Numbered from the stretch's first letter, positions 21,080 through 32,792 are shown. The stretch is 64,000 nucleotides of DNA from Harpalus rubripes (GCA_963082715.1 OY720458.1:50905323-50969322); one strand, 5' to 3'. Made by a program: numbers and translations. Notes: generated from the letters alone by a model not told the origin.

Positions 21080-21267
21080 TAGCAATAGCCATGACATTTT
21101 TTTTTTTTTGTAGAAATAAATAAATAATGAATGTTTATTTGAATAAGGAACCAACGTGTCTTTATTATAAAGGTATATTATGGTGGAAATAGTTATAAAA
21201 GAAAACGGGATTTATTTTCTATAGATTAGAACAGAAAAGAAGAAAACAAATGTCATGGCTATTGCTA
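21080..21267. mobile_element. 188-bp MITE
   Basis: Perfect 20-bp terminal inverted repeats: tagcaatagccatgacattt at the left and its exact complement aaatgtcatggctattgcta at the right. The interior is AT-rich and non-coding. The core word atagccatg recurs in the tandem block at 38400-38770 but without the rest of the terminus. Confidence 0.85.
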
Positions 21268-22301
21268 CTAATGTACCGAGAATGAACAATTACTGGCATT
21301 ATTTTTTAAAATAATTTTAACGAGAACGAGTCATATAAATTTACTTACATTGGCAGAGGATTTGCTGACAACATTATAAATATAAATTTGTTTAATATGA
21401 CAAAAACTTTGCTTATTATCATAGTTTTTTTCTGTTCTCAATCTCAGAAAGCCAAAATTTATATTACATAAACTTTGATTTTGAATAATAAATAAACTTT
21501 GATCAATTTGATAAAATAAAAACATTTTTTATTCAATGTGTAGTTTACAGATTATTTATTATTCCGAAAGGAGAAATATAAACAAACTAAACGAAAACAA
21601 ATTCGTGTGTTCTAATATTGCGTAGTTTAACTCTTACTTCGTTTATATCATTAAATCAGTGATAATGATTTGAAAGTAATTTGTGGTTATCTTTTGTCTC
21701 CACTTAGTGTTAATGTCACGATGGCATGTGCTGTGCGTCATGTCAGATTTTTGTCCGAATGTGAAAGAAGCGACATCGAGTAGAAAAGGCCACTAAATGG
21801 TGATAAAAGACGCATTTCTCGACTGTCTTCACTTTCAATTTATCTTTAAATACGAAATAAATGAGAAACTTAAGCAGCACCTGGATCCCACATTCAACGA
21901 GTCAAATGTCTCTTGGATTTATTCATTCTACTTTAATAAATACAACGACAGCTCTTTTCTCTCTTCATTAAAGAAACCAATTGTGAACGGTACACAATGA
22001 ATATTGCTGCCAAATTTGTTTAGCATTCAGAACAGTAGAAGACAAATTGTTATAAATTATGACTACTCTTTTATAAAATAAAAAAAGAAATAAATTAAGC
22101 TCCTTCAGTAAAATGTCCCTTATATAAAAATTGAACAGCCATTCGAAAAAACATAAATAAGTACCCTACAAGAGTGCAAACCAAAATCTATGATTATTTC
22201 ACATTTCTCGCAAAAAAAATCTGAAAAATTTGCATGTTTGCCTATAGCGATCTATGTATTTTTTGTTCTTAATAAGAATAGACTTCATAATGTATCTCTT
22301 A
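21268..22301. other. Unassigned; fragment of MITE H near 22155
   Basis: The words gtgcaaaccaaaatctatg and attatttcaca at 22170-22205 match the terminal region of MITE H (61409-61806). The remaining frames (21331-21525, 21797-22000) have no motif. Confidence 0.4.
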
Positions 22302-22690
22302 CACAGAGTGATCCAGTGATTTGAAAAAGTTTTGACTATGATCAAAATTATCTTTCATGGAAAAAAATTAGTATCAATTTACCGGCAATGTCAAATTATG
22401 TTTCCTATATTATCGACATTTGGAAAAGTCAGCGGCGTTATGTATTTGAATTTTTTGACATATAATTTGTTTTTACGTTTATAATTAAACTGTTATTTAT
22501 TAAAAATCATTACGTTAATATGGATATGACAAGTTTATTTTGGAAGTATATATTCTTACTGCGAGGAATGATGAAAATGAGTGAAAATATCTACGCCAAT
22601 GCAATGTCATTCGTATTTCACTATCGCAAAGCTGCGGCAAACAAAAAATCAGAACGAGGCGGAGCCTTCAATCATTCTGGATCACTCTGT
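22302..22690. mobile_element. TIR element (MITE)
   Basis: Inverted termini acagagtgatccag (22303-22316) and ctggatcactctgt (22677-22690), each next to TA. The interior has a 77-codon frame, 22520-22753, that runs out of the element and has no motif. The next 60 bp to 22738 end in ggaacacactgtata, which resembles another MITE terminus. Confidence 0.7.
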
Positions 22691-23402
22691 AGTTCTCGAG
22701 ATGCTCATGCAGAGCACGGTTTTTGGAACACACTGTATATTAGGATAAACTAAAACGGTAGGAAGTGATTAAAAAAAAGGTGCTATTGAGAAGAGAAGTT
22801 TAATAATCTGTTACCACAAATAGTGCAATGCTTTCTTTACTTGAGCTGCTTAATTTTATATTAATTTATTTTTTTTTTCAAAAAATTTACTCAATTCTAA
22901 GGTTAAATAAATCTATGATATTTTTTCTATAATCAGTTTCTGATATAATTAACAAGAAAAAATGAAATAAGAACATATTTCCACACTTTTCTTTACAATA
23001 GGCACCCGTTCCATTAATTTACAGATTTGGAATTACACAGATGTTTTTTCTTACTATCGTTTTAGGGGGCGATTTTTTTAAACATGTATACTTATTACTT
23101 ATGTTGCTCTACGTGTTCAATATTTATATTTATAGAGGCAGAAAATTTAAGAATATTTTTTTCTTTTTTCTCCATTTTATTAAAAGTTTGTTTATAGTAG
23201 TTATTTATGTATCAGGGTACTGAAGTTCTACAGAGTGATAAAAAAACTGATTCAGTTGACAATAAGCAAAATTACTTGAAATTGGTAAGACCGATACAGA
23301 AATTTATTTCCTGTTATTGACACTGTTGACAGTGACATTTGAAAATTTTAATTTGAGTACCTTTATAATTTTCTAATAAAATGGTCGTATGGTCCCTTTA
23401 TG

Positions 23403-23405
<3 letters not shown>
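22691..23405. other. Unassigned AT-rich sequence
   Basis: No recognisable coding frame. The frame at 23041-23223 is hydrophobic low-complexity translation of T-rich DNA. Confidence 0.4.

Positions 23406-23445
<40 letters not shown>
23406..23445. repeat. (AT)n microsatellite
   Basis: A run of about 40 bp of alternating A and T. Confidence 0.97.
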
Positions 23446-23447
<2 letters not shown>

Positions 23448-23571
23448 AATCGAAATTACCAATTATCCCAAATTATCTTATATGTACAGTAATTATTATC
23501 ATAAGGTTGGCAACACTGCATTTGCGTTACATCGTCGTATAATGGATTACTATCGTTTTAAAGCCTATAAT

Positions 23572-23694
23572 GCCCGTATGAGCACATTTTTATAATAAAA
23601 GCGCTTTTATGGAGTACATTCCTCATAAGAATATAATGTAAAAGAGTGGTCCATAAAAGCGCTTTTATTATAAAAATCAGCTCGTAATACGGGC
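23572..23694. mobile_element. 123-bp palindromic MITE
   Basis: The two halves form a near-complete hairpin: gcccgtatgagcacattttt through aaaagcgcttttatgga, then tccataaaagcgctttta through ctcgtaatacgggc. The loop is about 35 bp. There is no coding content. Confidence 0.85.
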
Positions 23695-23873
23695 TTAAAT
23701 GATTAATTTTTATGTTAAACAATATAATTTCTTTTTATAATTTGCGTTCAAAATGAAGTTATTACGATACGCAATTGCGCATCGTAATGACCTTCATTTC
23801 GATACGCAATTTTTTGTTTTAGACGGTTGGTACTAGATGACGTTTCTTTAACCCATTTTTACCTAATTTATTT

Positions 23874-24306
23874 TTAGGGTTAAGAAAGTAGGCCATAAGT
23901 TCCGTCGTTATTTAAGACATTAGTCACGTCATTTATTTATTGTGGACATTTCGGACATTAATTTATCCATCCTCAGCCAAAAATTTTAAATATAATATAA
24001 TATAATATGTTAGTCAGTTTACAATAATGAACTACAGATTTACAAAACAGTGCTCGCCAAAATTCTGTCAAGAATTATTGCAGCTTACTAGTTTTTATAT
24101 TCTGCAATAATTCTTGACAGAATTTTGGCGAGCACTGTTTTGTAAATATGTAGTTCATTATTGTAAACTGACTAACATATTATATTATATTTAAAAATTT
24201 TGGCTGGGGATGGATAAATTAATGTCCGAAACGTCCACAATAAATAAATGACGTGACTAATGTCTTAAATAACGACGGAACTTATGGCCTACTTTCTTAA
24301 CCCTAA
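23874..24306. repeat. Perfect foldback, about 205-bp arms, with 14-bp target duplication
   Basis: The left arm starts ttagggttaagaaagtaggc and the right arm ends with its exact complement. They meet at a loop of about 18 bp (cttactagtttttatatt, near 24088-24105). I see only a handful of mismatches over the arms. The insertion (23878-24336) is bounded by taatttatttttag at 23864-23877 and 24337-24350. The intact empty site survives in the second G copy at 52854-52867. A long target duplication points to reverse-transcription-coupled insertion rather than cut-and-paste. The arm contains ctgagga...gtccgaaa, resembling a hammerhead ribozyme core as found in Penelope-like elements. Confidence 0.88.
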
Positions 24307-24510
24307 ACTTCAAGGTTGTTCCCAAATTTTCTAATTTAATTTATTTTTAGTTAATTGACAATTCATTTTAATAATATAATGTCGAAATTATTATTATTTT
24401 TTATTTAGGGAAGATTATTTACATGAAAATGTACAAATGGTTACAAATATAATAATCACAAATTGAGTAAGTAAATGTTAATTGTAGAAGGCGCAAAATA
24501 TAAAAAATAA

Positions 24511-24628
24511 TATAAAGAATTCATTTTATAAGACTTTCTTTCGCACTTGTCAATTAGAAAACTCGCTAACGCTCGTTTTCTAAATTTTGACGCGTGCGAA
24601 AAAAACATCTTATAAAACACGTTCTTTA
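24511..24628. repeat. Hairpin repeat within family G
   Basis: The arms are aaagaattcattttataaga and tcttataaaacacgttcttt, with inner arms around ttcgcacttgtcaatt and ttgacgcgtgcgaa. The centre is a second palindrome, agaaaactcgctaacgctcg with its partner. The copy at 51311-51393 lacks the central palindrome, so this is an extra layer in copy 1. Confidence 0.8.
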
Positions 24629-24655
24629 ATATACTATTTTCACACGATTTATTAT

Positions 24656-25689
24656 CAAAAATGAAAACTTTTACATTTAATTCAATCTTTTTTAAGTGTG
24701 AACCAACTGGTAATATTAATGTTCAGAGTTATTATAGTTTGATTTTCAAAATACGAATGTATTATTTGAGAGAATTTAAAGTGAATAACCCGGACTGACA
24801 CAATGTCACGGATAAAATCTCTGATGATTTATTATATATTTACAGGAAGTATAATAAAGTTGAATGAAAACTTTCGTTGTTCGATTTACTGTTTAGCACT
24901 TTATTAAGTTGGAAATATTGTTCTATTTTTATTCGTAAACAAGTAGTTAACTATGAAAATTTCTTCCTTAACGTTGTTAGAGAGTTTTTTGTAGGTGATG
25001 TGAAGTTTGCGAGCTTATCCGCGCTGTTTAGTAATAAAATTTATGAATAAGTGAAAAGATTCAAGTTAGGAAGTTTAAAAGTTTTGCTCATTTTTATCTG
25101 GGGAAACTACAACACTGAAGTTTAACCATTTGCGGGTTCAACAGATACAAAACTTTCAAAACCACAATAATTTAAATCGCTTAAATTCGTATTACAGCAT
25201 AAACTCGACATTCCATAAGCCGCAATCCTGAATCTGTAATCTGCATAAAACAACAGACGTAGGGGACAATAAACAACCAACAAAAAGGTGTACACAGCGA
25301 CATATACAACATGTTTTGCTAATTGCTAAACAAATAAACAAGCAAAAAGCATCACACAAGTTTCATTCATTAATTGAAACAATAATTTCGTAGACAAATA
25401 TTTGTTCATCTGTTTAATGACAAGAAATGTCAATATTGTAACTAGGAACTGATTATTTTCACATGCAGCAATTGTGGAAATTGACAATAAATTATGCAAA
25501 AATTTTGCAAATTTTTGCCAGTGCAGTTTGCCAAATTCATATATTTTGTGTTGTAAAAAGTGTCTGTATAAGTATAATGCATGCAAAAAGATAGATTTGT
25601 AAATAATAAAAGAATTATTGGAAACGTATCTTTGTGGATATAGGTACATATTACATATCTCTGTGTATTAAATAATGTATAAACTTACA
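24656..25689. other. Unassigned AT-rich sequence
   Basis: The 107-codon minus frame at 25326-25649 has no recognisable domain. Nothing else was seen. Confidence 0.4.
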
Positions 25690-26403
25690 TTTACAGTGAA
25701 ATATAAAAATCTGATGTGGCCAGCACATAACCTCTCGCCAGATATTTTACCTGGTTGTACACATAAAACGAAAAATATTTTTAAATACAAATACATATAT
25801 TCATGTCTCACTACAAAATAATTCTCACATATATTTGCAAAATCTATGGGATATTTTAATATAAATTATGTACAATACATCCATTTTCTTTATATTCAAT
25901 ATCCATAAATTTTCTTTTTCTACTTTCCTTTTCTTTTTCTTTATATTCGTCATTTTTTCGCAAATTCCTTTTGTATTCTTTTTTACGTATATTCTTTTCA
26001 TAATCTTCATAATGATGTACAAATATTTTTGACAATGGCATACAAATATTTTTGACAGTGACATTTATGTGTCAATTACAAACATTTGAATTTCTTGTCT
26101 TGAAGTAGTTTGATCTGAGATTTTTTTACATCAAATTATTTTATATGCATTTCTTTATCTCTAAATCTATAGAAGATACAATAATGAGAATATATTTTTC
26201 GAATAAAGAATTTAACGTTCTTTAATATAAGTATTTACATAAGTTTTCGATAAATAATATTTAGATGATTTTTTTCTTGTAACTATACTTCCGGTTGTCC
26301 AATTGTTACCAAAACTTAATCATCTCTTCCCATTATTGTTAGATTGAGGAATCCGTAGTTAAAAATGTCTTAAGTCTTATAGTATTTGAGAAATCGTGGA
26401 TCC

Positions 26404-26440
<37 letters not shown>

Positions 26441-26499
26441 ACACACACACACACACATCCACACACACATCCACACACACACACACATCCACACACACA

Positions 26500-26573
<74 letters not shown>

Positions 26574-26665
26574 CATCATCGTAAAAATGTTATAATCGGA
26601 TTCTAGGGACCTTAAAACGTGCTTATTCACTAAAATCTGGATATGCGATTTTTAGCATGAATACA
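25690..26665. repeat. Repeat family A, copy 1, with expanded CA tract
   Basis: This matches 61807-62663 nearly base for base from aaaatctgatgtggccagca through tacttccggttgtccaattg to aaatctggatatgcgat. The only large difference is the CA tract at 26405-26570, about 165 bp here and a few degenerate units there. Two more distant copies in the other orientation lie at 35130 and 35985. No protein frame; the CVCV and THTH open frames are microsatellite translation. Confidence 0.85.
26405..26570. repeat. (CA)n microsatellite
   Basis: A CA dinucleotide tract interrupted by several cc and ta variants. It sits at the same place in repeat family A where the other copies have short TG/CA or ccacac tracts. 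Confidence 0.98.
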
Positions 26666-26752
26666 ATACCTCTCTTAACGAGAGGTAAAAATTTGTGTAA
26701 ATGTGTTTTATACCATCATTTATTAATCAATGTAAAATGCATTCTCCAAATA

Positions 26753-28211
26753 GTTTTTTTTATCAGTGGACATGGGCGTATGTCATTACCATAGCTATAT
26801 TTATAATGATTAGACAGAAATGTATTATCGCGTTTTTTTTAAACTGGACATAGGGAGTTTTCAAAGTCATCAAACTGTCATCTTCCAAAACTATTTATGT
26901 AGAAAAAGTACAAATCATAACATTGTAAAAGTCCAATATGAGTCTGCTCTTACTTTTAATAAGCGGCAAAGGTCAGTAACTATTAAAAAAATCTGTAATA
27001 ACTATAGAACTACAAGATGCGTCAATGGAGAGCATTAAAAGAAAATCAGAACAAGTAAGGTAATTAATAATAAGCAACATTAAATTATACAGTTAAATGA
27101 AAATGACTTACCTTTCAGCACATGGCAATTTGATAACTTTGACAATTTCCTAATAGTTGCTGGTCTAGGTCACTTATTAAAAGTAATAGCAAATAAATCG
27201 GAAACTACCTTAGACTCATATTGGACTTATACAATGTTACGATTTGTACTTTTTTTTCATACATAATATTGGAAGGTGACATTTGAAGACTATTACTAAG
27301 TTTATCCCGATAGTTTGAACCCGGTCGAATTTCAAGGTTAACTCTCTACCGTTTATCTCGCTCTTGTTATAGCGGGTCGAGTGAACCCTATTTGAACCCG
27401 ATCGAAAGTGTTGGCGAAATGTCATATTTGTTTGGTTATGTTTACTTGATTTTTGTGGACAAATATAATCTAAAATGGAACAAGAACAAGTAATGACATT
27501 ACTCACGTATTTTTAAAATAAAAGGTTACGAATGAAAAATAAAACACGAAGTTTTGACTGGTGGGCAAAATTGTGCTACAATTTACAAATACAGATTGAA
27601 CAGAAAATTTTAGAGTCTCTAAAAGCACTTTTAATTATATTTGCGAGGTACTAAATACTAAATTGAAAACAAAATATAATTTTTTAAGCGACCCTTCTAA
27701 AATTGTAATTTTTTAAAAAAAGATTGCTGTTTCACCATATTGTCTCGCTAGCTATTAAGACTATGGAGTATTCTAAGTTTTTTTCCGTGCATAAGACCGA
27801 GAATTTTCATTTCCTTCATTAAGGGAAGAATATACATTACTTTCTGATTCAGCCAAATGTTTCTTTTTGACATAATTCAATTATAATCACATACGATTTG
27901 ACTGCTAAAATGCAACTGACAGATAACCTCCAACGATAGTGAATTATACATGTACTTCGATCGGGTTGAGCGTTTATCCCGTAAAGTCAATCCGGTCGAA
28001 TAAGCTCAACTCATTTGTATTTTAGAGTCGAGATAAAAATTTCAATCCGGTTGAAAATGCGTTTATACCGATCATTTCAACCCGCTAACTTCAATCAGGT
28101 CGATTCAACCCATTTTCAAGCGGGTTGAAACTATCGGGATAAACTAGGTATATGCCAACTCCCTATGGTAATAGCAATGGTATTTGCCCATGTCCACTGA
28201 CAAAAAAAAAT
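26753..28211. mobile_element. TIR element S, containing element Q
   Basis: The ends are ttttttatcagtggacatgg and ccatgtccactgacaaaaaa, inverted repeats of about 25 bp with one mismatch near the tip. A second inverted block, catagggagtt (26849) and aactccctatgg (28157), lies inside. The 72-codon frame at 26820-27038 has no recognisable domain. Element Q (27299-28145) is nested in the right half. Confidence 0.75.
27299..28145. mobile_element. TIR element Q nested in S
   Basis: The termini are agtttatcccgatagttt and aaactatcgggataaact, perfect over at least 18 bp. Both subterminal regions are filled with variants of aacccggtcgaa and cgggttga in both orientations, a pattern expected of multiple transposase sites. 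There is no transposase frame. Confidence 0.82.
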
Positions 28212-29534
28212 CTCGGTATGTATCTTGTAACATCATTATATACATAGTCAAAATAAATTAGTTGGTGCAATGTAACGAAAATGCGTATGTCAGAATCTTT
28301 TAGAGCACTTCAGCTATACTTCCTCCAACAATATAGTCAGATTTTATCGAAATAGGACGATATCTTTTATTTTATTTCATAAATATTCAATTATTAATAT
28401 AAAGAATAAATCAAAAATCAGTGTGAAATTTATATTGATTGTTTTTCAATCCGTCATCGTATCCAATACATCTTGAAAAGTATAGAAAATGTTGAGTAGA
28501 ATCTATAGAGAGAATATGTACATATATGTATGTATGTGAAGTAGGTACATACATAAACATGTGTCGGTCATCACTTGAATCTGACAGTTGAATTTACGGC
28601 GCCCGTAATCCTCACCCGCTCTATATACTCGCTAAAATGGGAAAATATCTCACGCACTCAATAAATCTACGCTATGCGTTTTTCGCATAGTGACACTTTG
28701 CAAGGGCGTACAAAAAATTCACCACGATATGAACAATAATAAGAACAAAAACAAATAAATATAATAGATGAATGAAGAAATAAATCATCATCGTTTTTCA
28801 GGTAGTCGACAATTTACAAGTTTATAATATCTATGACTTTTTTCTGACGAAATTTTTTTTTTCATAACTTAATTTCTTGTAACAGAACCCCATGTGACGT
28901 CACGGATATTTAAAAATGGCAGCCTGGTGGTCCAACAAACCAGACTGACATATAGGAAAATGTTTAAAATGCCATAATTTTGTGCTATTTGCCTCGGAAA
29001 CAGATTTTGAAGATAGAATTATAGTTTTAGGAAGCTAAAATGGTTAGGTATGGTAAAGAGAGGTGATTTTACGAAGGTAAAATAAGAATAAATATAATAT
29101 TGTAGGTACTCTATTGTAGATATTTATTAAATATTTTGTCTGATGCGTAATATATTACCTACAAATAATATTAAACTAAAATACGTCATTATAATGTAAA
29201 TGAACGTAATAAAATTATATTAAGAGTATTCACATTGTCAGCTAGCTATACAATCACACAATCTCACCACTTTGCAAATCATACAAGATACTTATAAGAT
29301 AAGATGTTTGCTAGTAACTTTTGGGACATGTAAACCTGTAATCAGCCAAAAAATTTGATAATTATAATTTTTAATGCACTAAATCATATTACTAATTTAC
29401 CTTGTCTTTCACGTCGATAGTCGATGTCTTTCATTCTCAACGCTGGATATGATTTGACTGCTCCACAACTAAACTTATTATATACGCCTCTAAATTTGTA
29501 TAGGCTTTAAATACTTGCAATATATATATATATA
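28212..29534. other. Unassigned
   Basis: A GC-richer stretch at about 28560-28720 includes cgcatag words in inverted pairs (ctatgcgtttttcgcatag at 28674). No coding or family assignment. Confidence 0.4.
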
Positions 29535-30713
29535 CTGGGTGTAAATGAAATAAGTGCATTAAATTTAACCAGTAATGTAACTTGACGAGAGCAACAATAT
29601 TTCTTAATAACTTTTTCTCGAAGTCGCATATTTTTATAGCATTTTTACCACCCCGTAAATTGACGAGTCGTTCCACGTATTTTTCTAATAATTGAATGCG
29701 GTAGCAATAGCTATGAAAAAATTTGTTTTAGCAATTGACAGTTTTGTCAGTTGTTGGAATTATATTTTGACATTAGTAATAAACTTGTTTATCAGGTAAA
29801 ATTCTGTCAAAATGCTTACGATTACAAATAGCGAGTACACAGATATTGTAATTACTTACCTACGGTTTATTTATTTATTCGTATCTTTACTACATTTGAA
29901 TTTGTGGTTGATATAAAGACAGTATTATAAAGTTGCCAACGCATTTACACGGAGCGTTTCCAAATCATACTGTTCCTAATATTCGCACATTTGTTAATCT
30001 TGCACATCTTTATCACAATACGAAGTGTCATATGACAATTTTAAATAAAGCAACAGTTGTATCCATATCATGTGCAAAAAGATCAATGTTTTCAGCAGAC
30101 TTCAATTTTGGGAATGGCTCATAATGTTCATTAATGAGACTAAATTTACTTCGGAAGGTGTATTTATTATGGAATCATGGTAATCATGTACCTCGTTTAA
30201 ATGGACAAAAGTTTCTACTTACATTTTTTGAATAACGTATTTAAACTATTATGATTTGTCGACGATAAATAATCATCTCATAACCTAATAACTATGCTTT
30301 TGCTCTTCCTCCCCTCATTCCGCCTTGTCATCCTCTATTCACAGGAGATTAAAGCCTGGTTTAATACACAGCTTTGTAATTTTAGTATCCAAAATTTAAA
30401 TTTCTTTATTTTAAAAATTATACTATTACGAATTAATTAATAATAAATGTTATTTCCGTTGATTCGTTTATTAATTACTGTGACTGCAAGTGTAACCGAT
30501 AACCGACAATTTTTGAGCTGTTTGTATCCCACTTGAATACGGCAGGCAGCCATTTGTTCTCCATGGGCGCGCGCCGAAATATGCAGCAAATCTTTAAAGA
30601 ATTTTAACTCAAAATCTAAAAGACTAAGAAAAAAAAGTTATTAAGAAATATTGTTGCTCTCGTCGAGTTACATTACTGGTTAAATTTAATGCAATTATTT
30701 CATTTACACCCTG
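29535..30713. mobile_element. TIR element T with about 85-bp inverted repeats
   Basis: The left arm begins ctgggtgtaaatgaaataag and continues to ttcttaataact. The right arm is the inverse, ending cttatttcatttacaccctg-like with only about four changes in 85 bases. TA lies outside both ends, embedded in short TA runs. The 1.18 kb interior holds a frame (29933-30124) without recognisable motifs. ACAGGGTGT-type ends with TA targets suggest a Tc1/mariner-class non-autonomous element. Confidence 0.85.
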
Positions 30714-31075
30714 TATATATATATGCCTTTTTCAGTTGTTATACATAACATTTGTGGGGTTGCTGTATTACTATGGCTTGAACATTGTTATTTTCTCCCA
30801 GAAATTGTTAAAAATATGTATCTTTTATTGATAATCACAACCTACATCCATTGTCGTATTGACATGAATATAATAGTTAGGTCCGGAAAATTTCCCAAAA
30901 CCTTATATTCAGATATTGTAGTGTGTTTTGAGCACAGCAGAAGTTTATATATGGTTTGAACGAATATATAAAATTGCCAAATGTGACAAATATAATGGGA
31001 CAGATGATAATAATATATATTAGTTGTGATTTGTGACTAAAATCGCATTCAATTTAAGTGCAAAGATATACAAAA
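30714..31075. other. Unassigned
   Basis: The open frame at 30723-30959 has no family similarity that I recognise. Confidence 0.4.
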
Positions 31076-31268
31076 TAAATATTATCACGGCATATCACTG
31101 CTGCGTATACCAATCTGCTTTGTACGCAGATGTCGGTAATGATAATGATGATGATGATGATGATGAGGTCACTTTTGTGCCATTCAAAATTCGAAATAAT
31201 CTTTGCGTCGGTAGGGATCGAACCCGGGTCTCCTGATTCACGGCCAGACACTCAAGCACACGGCCTGA
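31076..31268 (-). repeat. SINE copy with internal deletion and ATG/GAT expansion
   Basis: A minus-strand SINE whose head keeps a consensus B box (gggatcgaacccgggtc on the plus strand). The middle (gcgtcacc...gtgcacca) is deleted and replaced by a (GAT)n run at about 31141-31166. The tail side keeps ccaatctgctttgtacgcag. The frames 31033-31236 and 31054-31251 are translations of it. Confidence 0.88.
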
Positions 31269-31717
31269 ATATTTTTAAAATATTTTCTTAATTTGGAATT
31301 AATCCAAGGCAGTAATTTTACGTGCGTAGGTAATTAACTTGACAAATTAACCTGAATTTTTGTTTACCGAATTTGCTGTGTAATTATAAACACCATGCAG
31401 GGGATATATTCGTGTATGTGTGTGCGTGTGTAAAATGGCGTGTGTGTGCGGTGTATTGATATTTCTCGGGCATTCAGAGTAGTAAGCGGATTATCCAGAT
31501 TTGCCTTCAATTTAGCGCCAGGCATCTGGCACACCAGTGACATACGAGTATAGGCCTACTCACGCGAATATGTGGGAGATGTCACAAAAAAGATTTATAG
31601 CTCCGATTTTCTTTCGCAGAACATGTCAACTTATTTTGGCTTCATCTCCCCAAATATTTCTCAATTATAAACGTAACAAAACAATATAAGAGGGTCAAGC
31701 TCAAATTATTGAGAATA
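31269..31717. other. Unassigned, comparatively complex sequence
   Basis: About 31380-31680 is less AT-rich than the surroundings, has a short TGTG-rich tract, and is not shared with other parts of the window. No splice-bounded frame could be defended. Confidence 0.4.
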
Positions 31718-32240
31718 AAGGTGCATTCACAAATGAAAATTAGGTTTATGGTTTTTGTTTAGGTTTACGTAAGTCATTCACAAATGTAAGTTTAAATTAC
31801 CTGAAAATTAGACATCTATGTAAATTCTTCAAAAACAAGATTAAAATATCGGTAGAGCAGTACTCAACAAGACATATGTGCGCCGTGAAACTATCATTCG
31901 CTTGGCATTATTGGTTATATTTCAGCAATTAAGTTATGACAGTCTCCATGTTCTTCTCGCATTTGTGTAAAAAGCCGAATCCATCAAATGAATACTAAAT
32001 AAAGATGGGTGTGTATATCTATATCATTTCAGACTCGTTCTCATTGGTGAATTTTGTGTCGTCAAACTAAATCATAAACCTAAAGTTTGGACCTTGCAAT
32101 GTTTAGCTTTATGATTTGGATATAGAGACCCCAAATTCTGAAGTATGAATGGAATCATTACATAATATGCGGCCAAAGTCTTTAAATCTAAAGTATAAAC
32201 CATAAATCTAAACCTAATTTTAATTTGTGAATGTACCTTA
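31718..32240. mobile_element. MITE family W, copy 1
   Basis: Termini aaggtgcattcacaaatgaa and ttaatttgtgaatgtacctt, inverted over about 30 bp, then aaattaggttta type subterminal repeats. It is inverted relative to the copies at 34176 and 53783. The shared interior includes aagtatgaatggaatcatta, agacatctatgtaa-type sequence and catggagactgtcataactt (inverse). Non-coding. Confidence 0.9.
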
Positions 32241-32792
32241 AGAAAACAGGTAGGCTGTGGAAAACAAAATTTGCATTATCATTTTATACACTTATTTAAC
32301 TGTCATTTGAAATTAAGTTACGAAAGTTAATTAATTAAATCGTAGAAATAGGTCTTACGGATCATAGAAAATTAATTAACGAAGAAAGATTTTGTAAAAA
32401 AATTATTGAACTGATTGGGATCGGAACCCAGAACTCTCCTATATCTAGTTAGACTACAGTGGGATTCCAGATAAAAAATGCAGTAACTAGACACTAGACT
32501 GATTTACCCTAAATTTGAGTTCAAAAAATAATCGCTAAATTTGAATCTAGTGATATTTAGTAATGAATAGAGACAATAATCACACGTGCAATATAACAAA
32601 TTTGGAACATTTACATTATGATAAGAAAGTCCAAAGACTAACCTTCCTAGAAGCGTACGAGATTAAGAAAGCCCTCAATGAAAATAAACCTCTAATGAAT
32701 GATCTCTTAGATGCACCGTTCCTGGATATTCTAGTCTCTGGCCTTTCCTAGTAATAAAAATCTCCCTACCATTATTGTTTACTGTTATCAAA
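32241..32792. other. Unassigned; tRNA-like T-arm remnant at 32400-32470
   Basis: On the minus strand, agttctgggttccgatccca has the form of a tRNA T arm and polymerase III B box. The similar word gttctgggttcaaatccca occurs at 53745 (minus). The acceptor stem and cloverleaf are not complete, so this is at best a tRNA-derived remnant. The frame at 32563-32751 is unrecognised. Confidence 0.35.

Larger units (their letters stand above)
23725..24655. mobile_element. Repeat family G, copy 1 (interrupted by foldback)
   Basis: Both sides of the foldback match, in inverse orientation, the segments that flank the satellite insertion at 51299-53010. Shared blocks include attgcgtatcg/cgatacgcaatt motifs, taacccatttttacctaatt, tagttaattgacaattcatt, and a hairpin at 24511-24628. 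The inserted foldback has 14-bp target duplications. No transposase frame was seen. Confidence 0.8.

Noticed and set aside
26339..26630. Several overlapping open frames encoding CVCVCV or THTHTH repeats
   Set aside because: They are six-frame translations of the CA/TG microsatellite and have no start context, domain or conservation expected of a gene.
32400..32470. Functional tRNA gene
   Set aside because: Only the T-arm/B-box part is tRNA-like; the acceptor and D arms do not pair.
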